Below, piece after piece: positions 21,487 through 31,649 of a DNA stretch of 60,000 nucleotides. The stretch is taken from assembly GCA_030704615.1 (NCBI GenBank), contig CM060734.1, forward strand, positions 40,380,042 to 40,440,041, written 5' to 3'. The position numbers were made by a program, and so were the translations under genes. Every line of letters begins with the position of its first letter. The first letter of the stretch is position 1. The notes below the pieces were generated by a model, which did not search any database, had not been told where the DNA came from, and worked only from the letters and a program-made list of their open reading frames with translations. The stretch comes from Takakia lepidozioides. Taxonomy: Eukaryota; Streptophyta; Takakiopsida; Takakiales; Takakiaceae.

Positions 21487-22720
21487 ACAAGAAGAAACGT
21501 CAAGAACACTTGAATTGACTGTTGCAAGAAATCAAGGAGATCATCTTATATTGTCAATTAAGAAAAAGGGGTTAAAGAGTATGAGGGAATCTCCCGTAAC
21601 CGCCGAACATAAGGCTAAAGCCAGATCTGATCGATTGGCAGTCAGGATAGCACGACGAGCATTATTAGCCGCACAGGCAACTGCAGCGGCACCACCTATC
21701 GTATCCCCTATTGCAGTCCTTGCACCACCTATTGTACCACCTATTGTACTAATACCAATGGCAGCAGTACCAATTGCGGCTGCTCTCCAATCAATTCCAG
21801 TAGTGGTGAATGTGGGAACGCCTAACGATAGAACTGTCAATGTATCGCCCCTGCCACAGTTTACGGGGTTGCAAGGGTCAGATCCTGACCGCCATTTGGC
21901 TCAATTTATGACAGCTTGTATTGCTAATAATGCCAAGACGGAATTCTGTTGGTTGACAATGTTCCCTGCCACTTTGCGGGACTTAGCATTTCAGTGGTAT
22001 GATCGACAACAGCATGGAGCATTTCCTGATTGGAACACTTTCCTAACACAGTTTCGACCCTTGGGATTTACCGATCGTCTACGGGAGCAACTGACAAAAC
22101 TCCATATGGTGAAAGGCGAGTCGGTCGACTCATTTGCAGGCCGCCTAGAGGATATTCTTCGGCGATGGAATAATCATAATATTCCTAACCATATGCAGAT
22201 GGGCCTATTTGTAGAAGGGTTGGCTCCAGCAGAACTGAAACGTTTTGTTAAAGAAGGTATTCCTGCTGATTTACAGGCAGCAATTAATCAGGCTAAGTTA
22301 TGGGAGACTATTAATATCACTACTTATTCAGTTGGGCCCACGACAATGTTTGATACTGATTCCTGGGCCCCACAAGCATCGTCAGCTCCAGTGACTATGT
22401 CTCCTTCTTCAAATCAGTCTACTGTAGGAATGTATGCCCCTGTATCAGCTGGTGTAGTAGTTGACCCACAAGAAGGACAGATTGCTGCATTGACTAAGAA
22501 AATGGAGGAACTCTCCGTGCAATTAGCTTCTAAACGCGAAGGGAGACCAAAGCCAAATAATCAACGACCCAATATGTGGTGTTCTAATTGTCAGGTTCAT
22601 GGACATCTTGTTAATGAGTGCCCAGTGGGCCCAGTGACCAATCCCATTAATGGAGCTACTGTTAAATGTGGTTATTGTGGTAAAACAGGGCATGTGATAT
22701 TACAATGTTGGCATTTTTAA
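21431..22720 (+). CDS. gag: Retrotransposon A gag
   Basis: 429 codons from ATG 21431. The N-terminal 80 residues are glutamine/glutamate-rich, then a long alanine/proline linker, then the gag core (about residues 140-290: FPATLRDLAFQWYDRQ, TQFRPLGFTDRLREQL, ESVDSFAGRLEDILRRW, AELKRFVKEGIP). Two CCHC zinc knuckles end it: CSNCQVHGHLVNEC and CGYCGKTGHVILQC. It coats and packages element RNA. The stop at 22720 is followed by further knuckles in other frames, so gag was longer or was fused to the protease in the parent. Confidence 0.9.
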   Translation: MEMLALAIAQEEQIQLLSEQEETSRTLELTVARNQGDHLILSIKKKGLKSMRESPVTAEHKAKARSDRLAVRIARRALLAAQATAAAPPIVSPIAVLAPPIVPPIVLIPMAAVPIAAALQSIPVVVNVGTPNDRTVNVSPLPQFTGLQGSDPDRHLAQFMTACIANNAKTEFCWLTMFPATLRDLAFQWYDRQQHGAFPDWNTFLTQFRPLGFTDRLREQLTKLHMVKGESVDSFAGRLEDILRRWNNHNIPNHMQMGLFVEGLAPAELKRFVKEGIPADLQAAINQAKLWETINITTYSVGPTTMFDTDSWAPQASSAPVTMSPSSNQSTVGMYAPVSAGVVVDPQEGQIAALTKKMEELSVQLASKREGRPKPNNQRPNMWCSNCQVHGHLVNECPVGPVTNPINGATVKCGYCGKTGHVILQCWHF

Positions 22721-22769
22721 TCGGCTATGGGTCTAACTCCAATAAAGAATAAATCAAGGACGGGTTGGG

Positions 22770-23477
22770 ATGTCAATCAAATCGGGTCGACTCCACCATC
22801 TGCCAACCAGCATGTGGCTGCTCAATGGTCTGACCAACCTCCCCAGACTCAGCAACCCTGGAGACCAACTTGAGGACCCCAGAGCCCAGTCGGCTAATCA
22901 GCCTACTCGACAGCAAGTGTGGAGGATACCACCTCAGGGAGCTTATGGTCAAACCTATGGGGGCGGAGAAGGCCAACAGCAGCAGATGTATCCACAACAG
23001 ACCAATGCTCCTTATCGGCCACCGGCTCGACGATTGAGGAATGGTCAATATCCGATTTGCTATCGTTGTCATGAGATGGGACATATTGCCAGCGAATGCC
23101 CTAATCCGAAAGCCCCGGTTGATTATATCCCACTGTCTGGGCATTGTGGAGGTCAGGGACATACTGCTGAACAATGTGAGAGTCCATACCCCCAAAATCC
23201 CATCCATCAGCAAACTTCATCAATCCCTACACTTCCTGGTTCAAGACCAGTACCACCAACTGCAAGGCCATCACATTATTTTGGAAATACTAATGCCAAT
23301 CGAGTTGTGAACCGAGTAACAATGCAAGAATGTGTGAGTGATATGAATTTGGCTGATAAGATAGCCACCTTGAAAGGCAAAGACAAATGGAAACAGCCGA
23401 TACCCCTTTGCAATCTTATTATTTTGATTGCCAATGGACCCTATCGTGGAAAACTTTGCCTTAAAAACCCCCGATAG
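22770..23477 (+). pseudogene. Gag-protease linker with additional zinc knuckle
   Basis: A 235-codon frame, glutamine- and proline-rich, contains CYRCHEMGHIASEC (a good CCHC knuckle) and a damaged second one (HCGGQGHTAEQC). It lies in a different phase from gag and from the protease, so indels separate them. The first methionine is unlikely to be a real start. Confidence 0.65.
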
Positions 23478-23693
23478 CATGAATTCCAAGCCAATTGAGG
23501 AGGTACAACGATCTTTGCCCATTATGCCCGGTATTCATCCGATACCAACGATGATATCGCCTAGTTTGGTTGTCCATCCACCTTCCACTATCGTGCACTC
23601 TATCGACCCGGATCCTGTCATCGCAGTTACGATACCCCAATCCAGAACAGAGCCAGTCCAGCGGAGAAATAGAGGGAGGTATACTGGTCCGAA

Positions 23694-24470
23694 ATGGGCA
23701 ATGGCAAGATAGGACACCCCAAGGGGTCTCGACGGAGAAGGGTCATGGCACTGACTAAGGGCTTGGTTCATTATGATATACTTAAAGACCTGGACACATT
23801 GCAACCTGCTATTTCTTTGCGGCAGCTGTCGGCTATCGCACCTCAATGCCAAGCTTCTTTGCAGTCATCTCTAGTGCGGAAACAAGCAACGAATAACGAC
23901 ATCCATGAAGTGAGTATATCCACACTCAATCCGGATCCAGGTGCCCCCGTCCTTGATGTGACAATAGATGGCGTTGTTATTACTGGAGTTCAAATTGACG
24001 GTGGTTCTAGTGTCAATCTAATGAGTTCCGACACAATGGAGGAGTTTGGACTTGGTGGTTTACAGAACACTCGATTGGTGTTACGGATGGCCGATCAAAG
24101 CCGTGTCAAACCAATGGGCGTCCTGACTGCCGTCCCAACTATAATTGTTACTATTGAGTATTCCATTGATTATGTTGTCTTCCGACTAAATGTCTCGGCC
24201 TATTCTTACCCCATCTTATTATGACGACCATGGTTGTTCCAATCTAAAGCTAAAAATGATTGGGGGAAAGGCACTTTGACTCTGGGAAAAGGAGAACAAA
24301 AGGTGGTGTTGCAAATGTACCCAGTAGCATATCATCGGGAGACACAGGAGATAGAATCTGAGTTTACCTCTGAAGCTGACGAGAGGACCAGTGACACCGA
24401 TAGTGATCTTCAAGTCCTACCATTGTCACCTAAACATACACAGAGCCGGCGCAGGGATGCCTCGGCGTGA
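23694..24470 (+). pseudogene. Retrotransposon A aspartic protease and downstream linker
   Basis: The protease core reads VTIDGVVITGVQIDGGSSVN, with the catalytic motif as DGGS rather than the usual D(T/S)GS or DGGA-type variants. It continues through SYPILL, then an in-frame TGA at 24222-24224, then RPWLFQSKAKNDWGKGTL in the same phase, a conserved segment of plant Athila/Tat polyproteins. The frame runs directly into the MULE insertion: codons continue to 24451, and the interrupted codon is completed at 35823. Confidence 0.85.
24443..24451. repeat. Left 9-bp target-site duplication of the MULE
   Basis: GAGCCGGCG here is repeated exactly at 35814-35822. The base before and the base after differ between the two sites, so the duplication is exactly nine bases, the typical size for Mutator-like elements. 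Removing one copy plus the element restores the phase of the retrotransposon frame. Confidence 0.95.
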
Positions 24471-24600
24471 GCCTGGTCACGTGAGCGCGTGAGCGCGTGA
24501 GCGCGACTGCGCTCACGCCACGTCACCTTGCGCAAATGCCACGTCACGGGGCTCAGTCCACGTCATCACACGTGGAGGCCGAGTCACCACGCACCCAGAA
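24452..24600. repeat. Left terminal region of the MULE (TIR and CCACGTCA cluster)
   Basis: The terminus begins CAGGGATGCC. Downstream lie a GTGAGCGC triplication (about 24480-24505) and CCACGTCA at 24518-24525, 24539-24546 and 24558-24565. The right end has five more copies. Such subterminal words are often transposase-binding sites in MULEs; CCACGTCA is also the core of plant bZIP binding sites. Confidence 0.75.
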
Positions 24601-24659
24601 AGAAGTGGAGTGTATTCCCGCGGATTGGCACCCTTTACCGCGGAAACAAGCTGGACGAC

Positions 24660-25030
24660 ATAATAAAAGGCATTGAATAAATGATGGATGAATGTACAGT
24701 TGGATGATAAACAGATGGATGAGTTTGAAAAATCTATGTAGATGGATGAATGACGGATGGATAAGAGTAAAATGGATGAATGTATAATGGATGTTGAGCA
24801 ATGACAAAAATTCATGACAGGAAGATGCATGACCAAATCTTTTGACGAATGCACAAAGTATATGAAATGAGTGTGGAAGGTTTGTGGGGTGGATTAAAGA
24901 GTACAGAGGATGAATGTACAATGGATGTTGTACAAAGGAAGCTTTCATGAATGGAGCACGCATGAATACAGTGTAGATGAATGCACAATGGATATGAGAA
25001 GAGTCAGGAAGGTTTGTGAGATGGATTCAT
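24660..25030. repeat. Degenerate GGATGAATGTA repeats in the left MULE flank
   Basis: At least five copies of a word like GGATGAATGTACAATGGATG occur near 24682, 24741, 24773, 24908 and 24977, spaced irregularly. No coding frame is supported here. It lies between the left end and the stop codon of the ParB/methyltransferase-like gene, so it may overlap that gene's 3' flank. Confidence 0.6.
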
Positions 25031-25156
25031 ACATATAGCAATTTAAACGAAAGTTGATTCTGTGATTATTATTTGTTCTAAAGGAACAACTACGGTAGAG
25101 TAAGGGGATTCAACGTTTTCCAGATAATATGAAAATGAATATTAAAAGAATACAGT

Positions 25157-28100
25157 TCAGTCTGACTCAGAGTCAGTACAATGTATCCCCTCTTCCTCTG
25201 CATCTAAGTCTAAGTATTTTAGAACACCGGATCCACGCTGGATACACCTACGGCTGGCCACTAAAAAGTCAGGGGATAGGGACTCGGACGCGTGAAGTGC
25301 CATTGCTTCGGCATAAACAGGGAGCAGAAAATTGGAAAGGGGGCTGTCGAAAACAGACTCGCCAGAAATGACTGTATCTCCTGAAGATCCACCGCTGGCT
25401 TTCCTGAAAGACAGCCTGAAAAAGTTATTACTGTAACTTTGATGTTATCGAGAAATTGAGTATGACTCCCAAAGAGGGTTTAGCACTTACTCACATGAAA
25501 AGTCGTTGTCGACCTGCTTATCTTCGGGATCGTCATCATTTCGAATATGAATCCGATCAGTCTGTGTGCCTGAAGTGGAGCCAGACAAAAGGGGGAGGAG
25601 CACTGTGTTGTAGAGGTCAGAATCACCCTCCATACCAAAAAGGCTTCTTCCGCCTGCCTTGCATGCGTGGTAAGTTGCTCCTGCACCAGACAGGAGAACA
25701 TAAACAGTTTGGAGGAGGGGATTTAAGCAGATGAAACTGTTGAAAGGAAACCAATTCGGAAGGGAGAAAACGAACCTGTGGACACAGAAAGATCGACCAC
25801 CCGTGCAGAGCGGTGGCTGCATGACTCCAGCAGTATTTGCATGAATGCTGGTGACTTTTCCTTTGCACCTCTCCAGGGAGTGCCATCTGGTCTCTTCAGA
25901 GTCTGACTGGACTGCATGAAGTTGTACAAAATGTCATCGACATGGGGCTCATAGGGGGGGTTGACGAAACAACCCTGGTCAGAAATCTCAAAGCTGCGGA
26001 TGGAGGATGGTGTCTTTGATGTGCGAATCCTCCGCAGGCAGATCGCCTCGAACATCCTCGTCTGCCAAAGATAGCAGGTTAGTGTGGTAAACACAATCTA
26101 AAGTGGAAGTGTGTACATCGGCTATTCAGAACTCTGACACCAAAAAACCATGAATCGTTGATGATCGGTGTCGATCATAAAACATTCTACTAGAGTGGAG
26201 CTGCAGAGAAAATTGAAACTCATGATCAAAGCATAAGCAGAAGGCAGACGGCATACCAGCTGACCAGGGAAACCCCCTTTCACAAGGTAGAGGCTGTTCA
26301 CACAATTCCATGTGCGCAAAACTTCAAACCCTGAAGACTTGAGGTATGATGCCAATGCCCGACGACTATCATTGTCACATGACTGAAAAAGCAGAAGTGT
26401 CCCTGCATCAGAGAGGAAATTGTTACAGAACCCGAATACCCAACTCCAGTAGTTGTCCTCGAATTTGTTCCACCCTGGCGTCTTGCCCTTTGGAAGAACT
26501 TCTGGCACAGCCTGGCCATCCGGGATGTCGAGAATGACAATGTCGGCCGCATAAGTTTTCTGCACACCGCACACGAAGGTGGGACCTGTGCTCACCTGCA
26601 ACAGACATGTTTTTTATAAGAACGATGGCAAGAATGTTTTCAAAGAACGAGACTGAAATACTGCCAACGAAACATTCAGAGAAAAAGGAAAGAAACTGGA
26701 ATTCTCACCAGATTGAGGAATGAGATTATATTGTCCCAGGTAGGGGATGGCACCCCAGTGTATCCTCTCTTTCGACTCTGCATCATCGAAAGCCAACCCT
26801 CATTAACAATTTTCATCTCTCCTGCTGAATCAGAACGGGAAGGGTGTGGCTTGGCATCGAACACGCACTGAAGAGTGCGGGTATATCTTCCAGCACTAAA
26901 GTCCTGCCCACTCTCCATCTCCTTTTCATTCTCCTTCCCCTTGTCCTTTTCCTTCTCTTTGGACTTGTCTTTGTCCTTTGGCTTTGCTGGTGAGATGGCT
27001 ATGACATCAACAGCCTTGTCTTTTGGTTTGCGGCCCGCCTTCTTTCCCTTCTGCGGCGTTCCCTGAGCATCAGGCTCCTTGGCAGCCAAGGTTGCTATGT
27101 TTCGTTGATACTCTTCGTCAGTCAAAGGCGCCAGCATCTCAGCGTTATTGTTCAAGTATTTCATATGCTGTTCTTGAAAGGTCGTGTGCTCAGGTGGGCA
27201 GTCAAGGTACCACCCACAGTCTCTGAAGTGAGAAGGACTCCAGTCCTTCAATATCCCTGCAGTATACATGGTTGGATCGTTTGCAGGGTCCGACCACATG
27301 TCAAGATAGTCGGGAATTCCGCTCAGGTGATTTCCTTCCATAAGCACATATTTCGTGTACCTGAAAAAAGGAGATGAATCCCAACCCACAAAAGCGCTCA
27401 GTGAGTAAGATGCAAGTAGAACAGAAAGAATAAAACATGGATTGAAATGGCTCTGACAACTGCTCCAAGGACCTTTCAGGACCACACTACTGCTCCAGAT
27501 ATGAATGTCGTCAACGCCATTCAGAACATTCCATTCCATGACACTGTAAATACATCCTAATCCAGGTGAATGCAAATAAGCGATTAGAAATGACACAGAC
27601 ATAGAAGTGAATGTCGTCAACGACATTCAAGAATGAAGCCAAATTATTACTGAAATGAAGCAAAATCACAGGATGGAAATAAAAAAATTGAGTAAGGAAC
27701 CATCCAGGAAAACTCAATGCACATTCATAACGAACCTATCACTGAGGACCTCACAACATCACTGTATGTGAATGGCGTCAACGCCATTCACAAAAATACA
27801 AAAAAGAAACCAATTACTTAGCTCCCCAATCCATGAAAATTGAATTTGTCGTTTTTGAATAATACAGACACAGCTGTGAATGTCGTCAACGACATTCACT
27901 TTGGATTTCTTAAAACAGAGCTTATCAAGCCTCCATATTCATCGCAAGAGGAAAAAACAATGCAGAACAACTGAATGTCTGCATTGACATTCAGCAAAAT
28001 GAAGTGATCAACCCTCATTGTAACCTCTATGGACATTACAAAAATTTAAATAACCTTGAGGACCACACAACAACTCCGTATGTGAATGTCGTCAACGCCA

Positions 28101-30893
28101 TTCAAGGACATTATCAATTCTAATCAGGGACAATATAATTGCACCCTTAGATCCTAACCAGGTGAATTCATATACTCGCTTAAGAATGACTCAGACAAAG
28201 AAGTGAATGTCGTCAACGACATTCAATCTGGATCTAAGATTGCAATCCATATGAAGCCACAATTTTTCCCAAAAAAACAGTAGAGTTTCAAGTATGACAT
28301 TTCACCTGTACACAACTCGCATCATGGCCCACTCTCCTCCAACCTGACTGTCAAAGTCGTTGGACCGTAAAATGTTACCATCTTTGGAGAACTCCCGGAA
28401 AAAACAGTATCTCCAGGTGAGACCTCTCCACTTCCTTATGTATGCCTCCAATGACATTTGGGGAGGGGAAACAATCGCAATGTTCAGGTCCTTCAAAGTC
28501 TGATCCAGCACAATGACGGCGCGCTTTTCGAGCTGCAAATAGTATATTTGTCAGAATTGCAAAAAAGAAACACATCACATACTTGAAGAGAAGAAACAGC
28601 ATGTTCGAATACACACCTGACTCCAAAATGTAGCCTTGTGGAGCCAGTTATCAAACACCAAATCACTGATTCCTTCCACCTTTGTGCCAGGCTGTATGGT
28701 GCTCTTTGGGAACTGATTCAAGTCCTTTACTGTTTGATCTGAGTTCCATATCTCCAGCCACCTTATTTTTGTTTGTGGGTCGACCATCGATATGGCCAGC
28801 CGGTGCAATTTCTCCTGCTGCATCTCCGGATGCACATGCTTGTCATAGTGTGTTTTGATCTGCTGAAGGAACTCAGGACCAAGTCCAGGATCTACTATTC
28901 TAAGCTGCTTTCCGAAGGCTGACATCAATTTGGTTCTTCGCATCTCAAACTCCTTCTTTATTGCAGCTTCCACACCCTTTGATGTCCTTAGTTCCTCTGG
29001 TGTAGTGCGGTAATATTCGGATTTTCCCTTCTCAGCTGCCTCTGCCAGTTCTTGCTGCATTCATTCAAGTAGTGATTAGCTCCGAAGGGACTCTAAACAT
29101 GTATTCGAAAAGTAAACAGATTACAGACTCGGGCTTACCGCATACATGTACTCCAGAAACGCCTCTCGTGTCAAAGAATACCAAGTGCCTGCAGCTCTTC
29201 CTGTTTCGCACTTCTTGATGATATTGGGTGGTAGTACTGTCCGAAAATCATCCAGCTTCATCAGACCAATCCTCTGAATTCGGAATAGTGTGTGAACCAA
29301 GCTTGTTGTCACATGCGATTTCTCTGTCGATCTGCAAAAACATTGAAAACATTGCATTCCTTAACACTGTTTTTTGAGGATCAACAAGACACTACAGAGG
29401 GAATCAAATCTCCTGGATGACTTACTTGTTCACGTCGTGCATAGCTGTAAGAAGCCTAGCGATGTCGTTTCCTGGATCCAAAACCATTGCCTCCACAGCA
29501 ACATGCTTGTCTTTGTCTTTCGAATGGTGTTTCTGAATGTATCCCATCCATGCCAGCAATCGGTGGTTGCCGTCCCAGACGTAGAACATGTGGTTGCAAA
29601 ATTGCTGGGTGTTCTTTCCCATCATGAGGCCCAGCTCGAACTCCTCATTGGCATCTTTCCAGCACTCATCCCAGTTATCACTGATCTCTGGAGAAACTAA
29701 TGTGCTTTTCCCATTTATATCCGTCAGTGACACATAAAAAACTTGTGCACCAAGTCTATATCCATGCACAAAATCACTCTCCAATTTTGTTATGTCATGG
29801 GAAAGAGGTGGACGCACAACAGGCATTGATATCATCCGGCACAGAGGTATGTCCAGACGCCCTCCAGATACGAGCATGTCCCTTATAACCTCCTGAGAGT
29901 TTACCTTCTGGAATGACATGAGTTCTTTCACCTTGTCAAGGTAGTGCACTTCGGATTCATCTGCTTCATCTGTATTCTCTGAGCTTTTTGCGGACTCGTC
30001 CCCATCTCCAGATCCTTTCCCCTCTGATCCTGTAGGCTTCGACCTCACAGTTTTCTGCACGATGCCATTCAGTTCTGACTAAGTGATTTGCAAATAGTGA
30101 ATGGCGGTAACGACAATCACTCTGTATCAAGGAAACTCACCATGAATGGTGTGAAAGAATTCAGCACAATCTACACATGCAAAGCCGAGACTGCCGTATT
30201 CAAAACAAAAGTGAGAGCGATAGCGAACGGCGTTAACGACAATCACAAAAGATAACAACCTGCCGGATCGGTGTTGTGTAATGACATATATGTGCAACTG
30301 ATTGGCGGCAACGACATTCAGTGTAGTTTAGGGAGAATAGTAAGTGCAGACTCTCTCTTCAAACACATAGGTACATAAATCTCATGAGCAGAATCGAATG
30401 GCGTTAACGACGCTCGCGATTCAGTAGTTCCTGCTAAAGAATGGAAGAGGAAGGACTCCTTGAAAGGCAATCACACAGACTATATGATAAAACTTACTGG
30501 CACCTTCTTAGGTTTTGAAATTTGATCCCCTTCTGCAGCTTTCCTCTTCCCTCTCACATCTGCTGGAGTTTCTGTCTGCGCAAGGGTTTCTTGACCTTCT
30601 TCAGGTTCGGCGTTCCGCGTGCTTCCACCTTCTTCAGTGTCCCTGCGATTCATCTCTGCCTCCACAGGCTGGCGCACTCTTATCGCCGACTGTGTCGCAG
30701 CCGCTGCCTCAGTCTCCGTCTGCTCTTGTGAATCAGTCTCCGCGTTCACCTGCTGCCTTGGCCCTGTGTTCTCCAACAAACGACGCCTCGTCATTTTCTC
30801 TCTTGCTCTGCGTCTCTCTCTAAGGGAAGTAAAATAAAGAGACTTTCTTCTCTTTCGTATTCTAGAAGGAACCCTCTCCAGCTTGACTACCAC
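25157..30893 (-). CDS. ParB-like / permuted methyltransferase-like protein, 10 exons
   Basis: Ten minus-strand exons join in phase at GT-AG borders: 30893-30498, 30054-29426, 29331-29139, 29054-28617, 28532-28306, 27360-26709, 26595-26257, 26061-25776, 25680-25491 and 25415-25157, 3,609 coding bases, 1,202 residues. The N-terminus is basic, with KRKAAEGDQISKPKK as a likely nuclear signal. A ParB-like region ends in FYVWDGNHRLLAWMGYI (DGNHR at about 293-297). A lysine-rich segment with GRKPKDK lies near 760. The C-terminus has DIVILDIPD (868-871 for DIPD) where DPPY is expected, NPPY at 992-995, KSPAFMQ (motif X), VVDLSVSTGAT (motif I, about 1047-1056) and GRSLFGME (motif II). That is the order of beta-class permuted DNA methyltransferases, with altered motif IV and motif I. 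Exon 10 has two acceptors 12 bases apart. The alternative view is a catalytically dead DNA-binding protein. Splicing is predicted by eye. Confidence 0.8.
27502..28225. repeat. Seven 22-bp palindromic sites in intron 5
   Basis: Sites lie at 27502-27523, 27608-27629, 27769-27790, 27877-27898, 27972-27993, 28083-28104 and 28204-28225. The commonest form is arm TGAATGTCGT, centre CA, arm ACGACATTCA; one copy has TGAATGGCGT/ACGCCATTCA. They are 95-161 bp apart and all keep the same centre orientation except the variant at 27972. They sit on a degenerate repeat of about 290 bp in which two site contexts alternate. All lie inside the 945-bp intron 5 (27361-28305). Confidence 0.95.
30098..30416. repeat. 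Four related palindromic sites in intron 1
   Basis: Related 22-bp sites lie at 30098-30119, 30224-30245, 30299-30320 and, degenerate, 30395-30416. They share GGCG-(G/T)(T/C)AACGAC cores; two have a GTTAAC centre. All lie in the 443-bp intron 1 (30055-30497). They are more diverged than the intron 5 set. No copy was found in the transposase gene, the divergent promoter or the element ends. Confidence 0.85.
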
Positions 30894-31649
30894 TCTCCCT
30901 CTAAGCGCGAAAAGTAGAAAAACGCAGTGACTCCCGATTTCTTGCGGGATTGCCTGTGTTCTTGCGTGTCTCTAGAAGCATCGGATTCCCTCCCGCGTGA
31001 CCGTTACACATAGTCGTTTCGTTATTAGTGCACATGCCAGCAATTGGTGTACAGCTGTTCGTATTCAGTTATGGATGTCTGACGTGTGCCGCCCAAAACA
31101 AAACGGCGTGTTCTAAATTATAACTGGTTCAATATTTAAAAAGAACAGCGAATCCCAGAAATTGATGCGCAGTCTTAAACAAATAAATATAAATGAACGA
31201 GAGTTTGATGACAAATTTTGGAATATCATACACGGTCATCCTTGTTATCCAAACCCCACATTCGTTGCACATTTGGAACTTTCCAGGTGCGCATGATCAT
31301 TGGTAGTAGTATATAGATACATTTACTTAATCTGCAATCCCATTCTCGGATCCTGTGGCATGCTTCCAGGAAGTCGGCTTTGTTATTGGGTTTATTGATG
31401 AGGTTCTGATTAACGGTTTAACAGTTGCCGACACTGCCCCTATGGATTCTCTGACCACTGGGCCCACAAGAAAAGTAATTAAAATGGACGGCTGCATATC
31501 TGGAATGAATAACAGAATATGCACAGTCGTTATCTGAGCTTCCTCCGCCATATGCTCTGCTCATTCTTCAACTGTGTTCTGGAGACAGCAGTAAACCGAT
31601 TTACACTAGATCTGCGATAGCAAGGTACAAACATACTCGAGGAAGGAAG
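30894..31649. promoter_or_regulatory. Divergent promoter region of the MULE
   Basis: 756 bp between the two start codons. It must hold both promoters and 5' leaders. I see TATTTAAA near 31131-31138 and TATATAGATA near 31309-31318 as possible TATA-like elements on either strand, but neither is decisive. No palindromic 22-bp site occurs here. Confidence 0.55.

Noticed and set aside
25960-25980. NPPY in exon 8 as the methyltransferase catalytic motif
   Set aside because: It lies after the expected motif IV region and before motifs X and I, inside the variable part; DIPD at 868-871 is better placed. Kept only as an oddity.
27502-28225. CRISPR-like array (regularly spaced palindromic repeats)
   Set aside because: Spacing varies, the spacers are themselves related, there are no cas genes, and the repeats sit in an intron of a eukaryotic gene.
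30515-30837. Plus-strand ORFs opposite exon 1 of the ParB-like gene
   Set aside because: They are shadows; the minus frame joins in phase with nine further exons.
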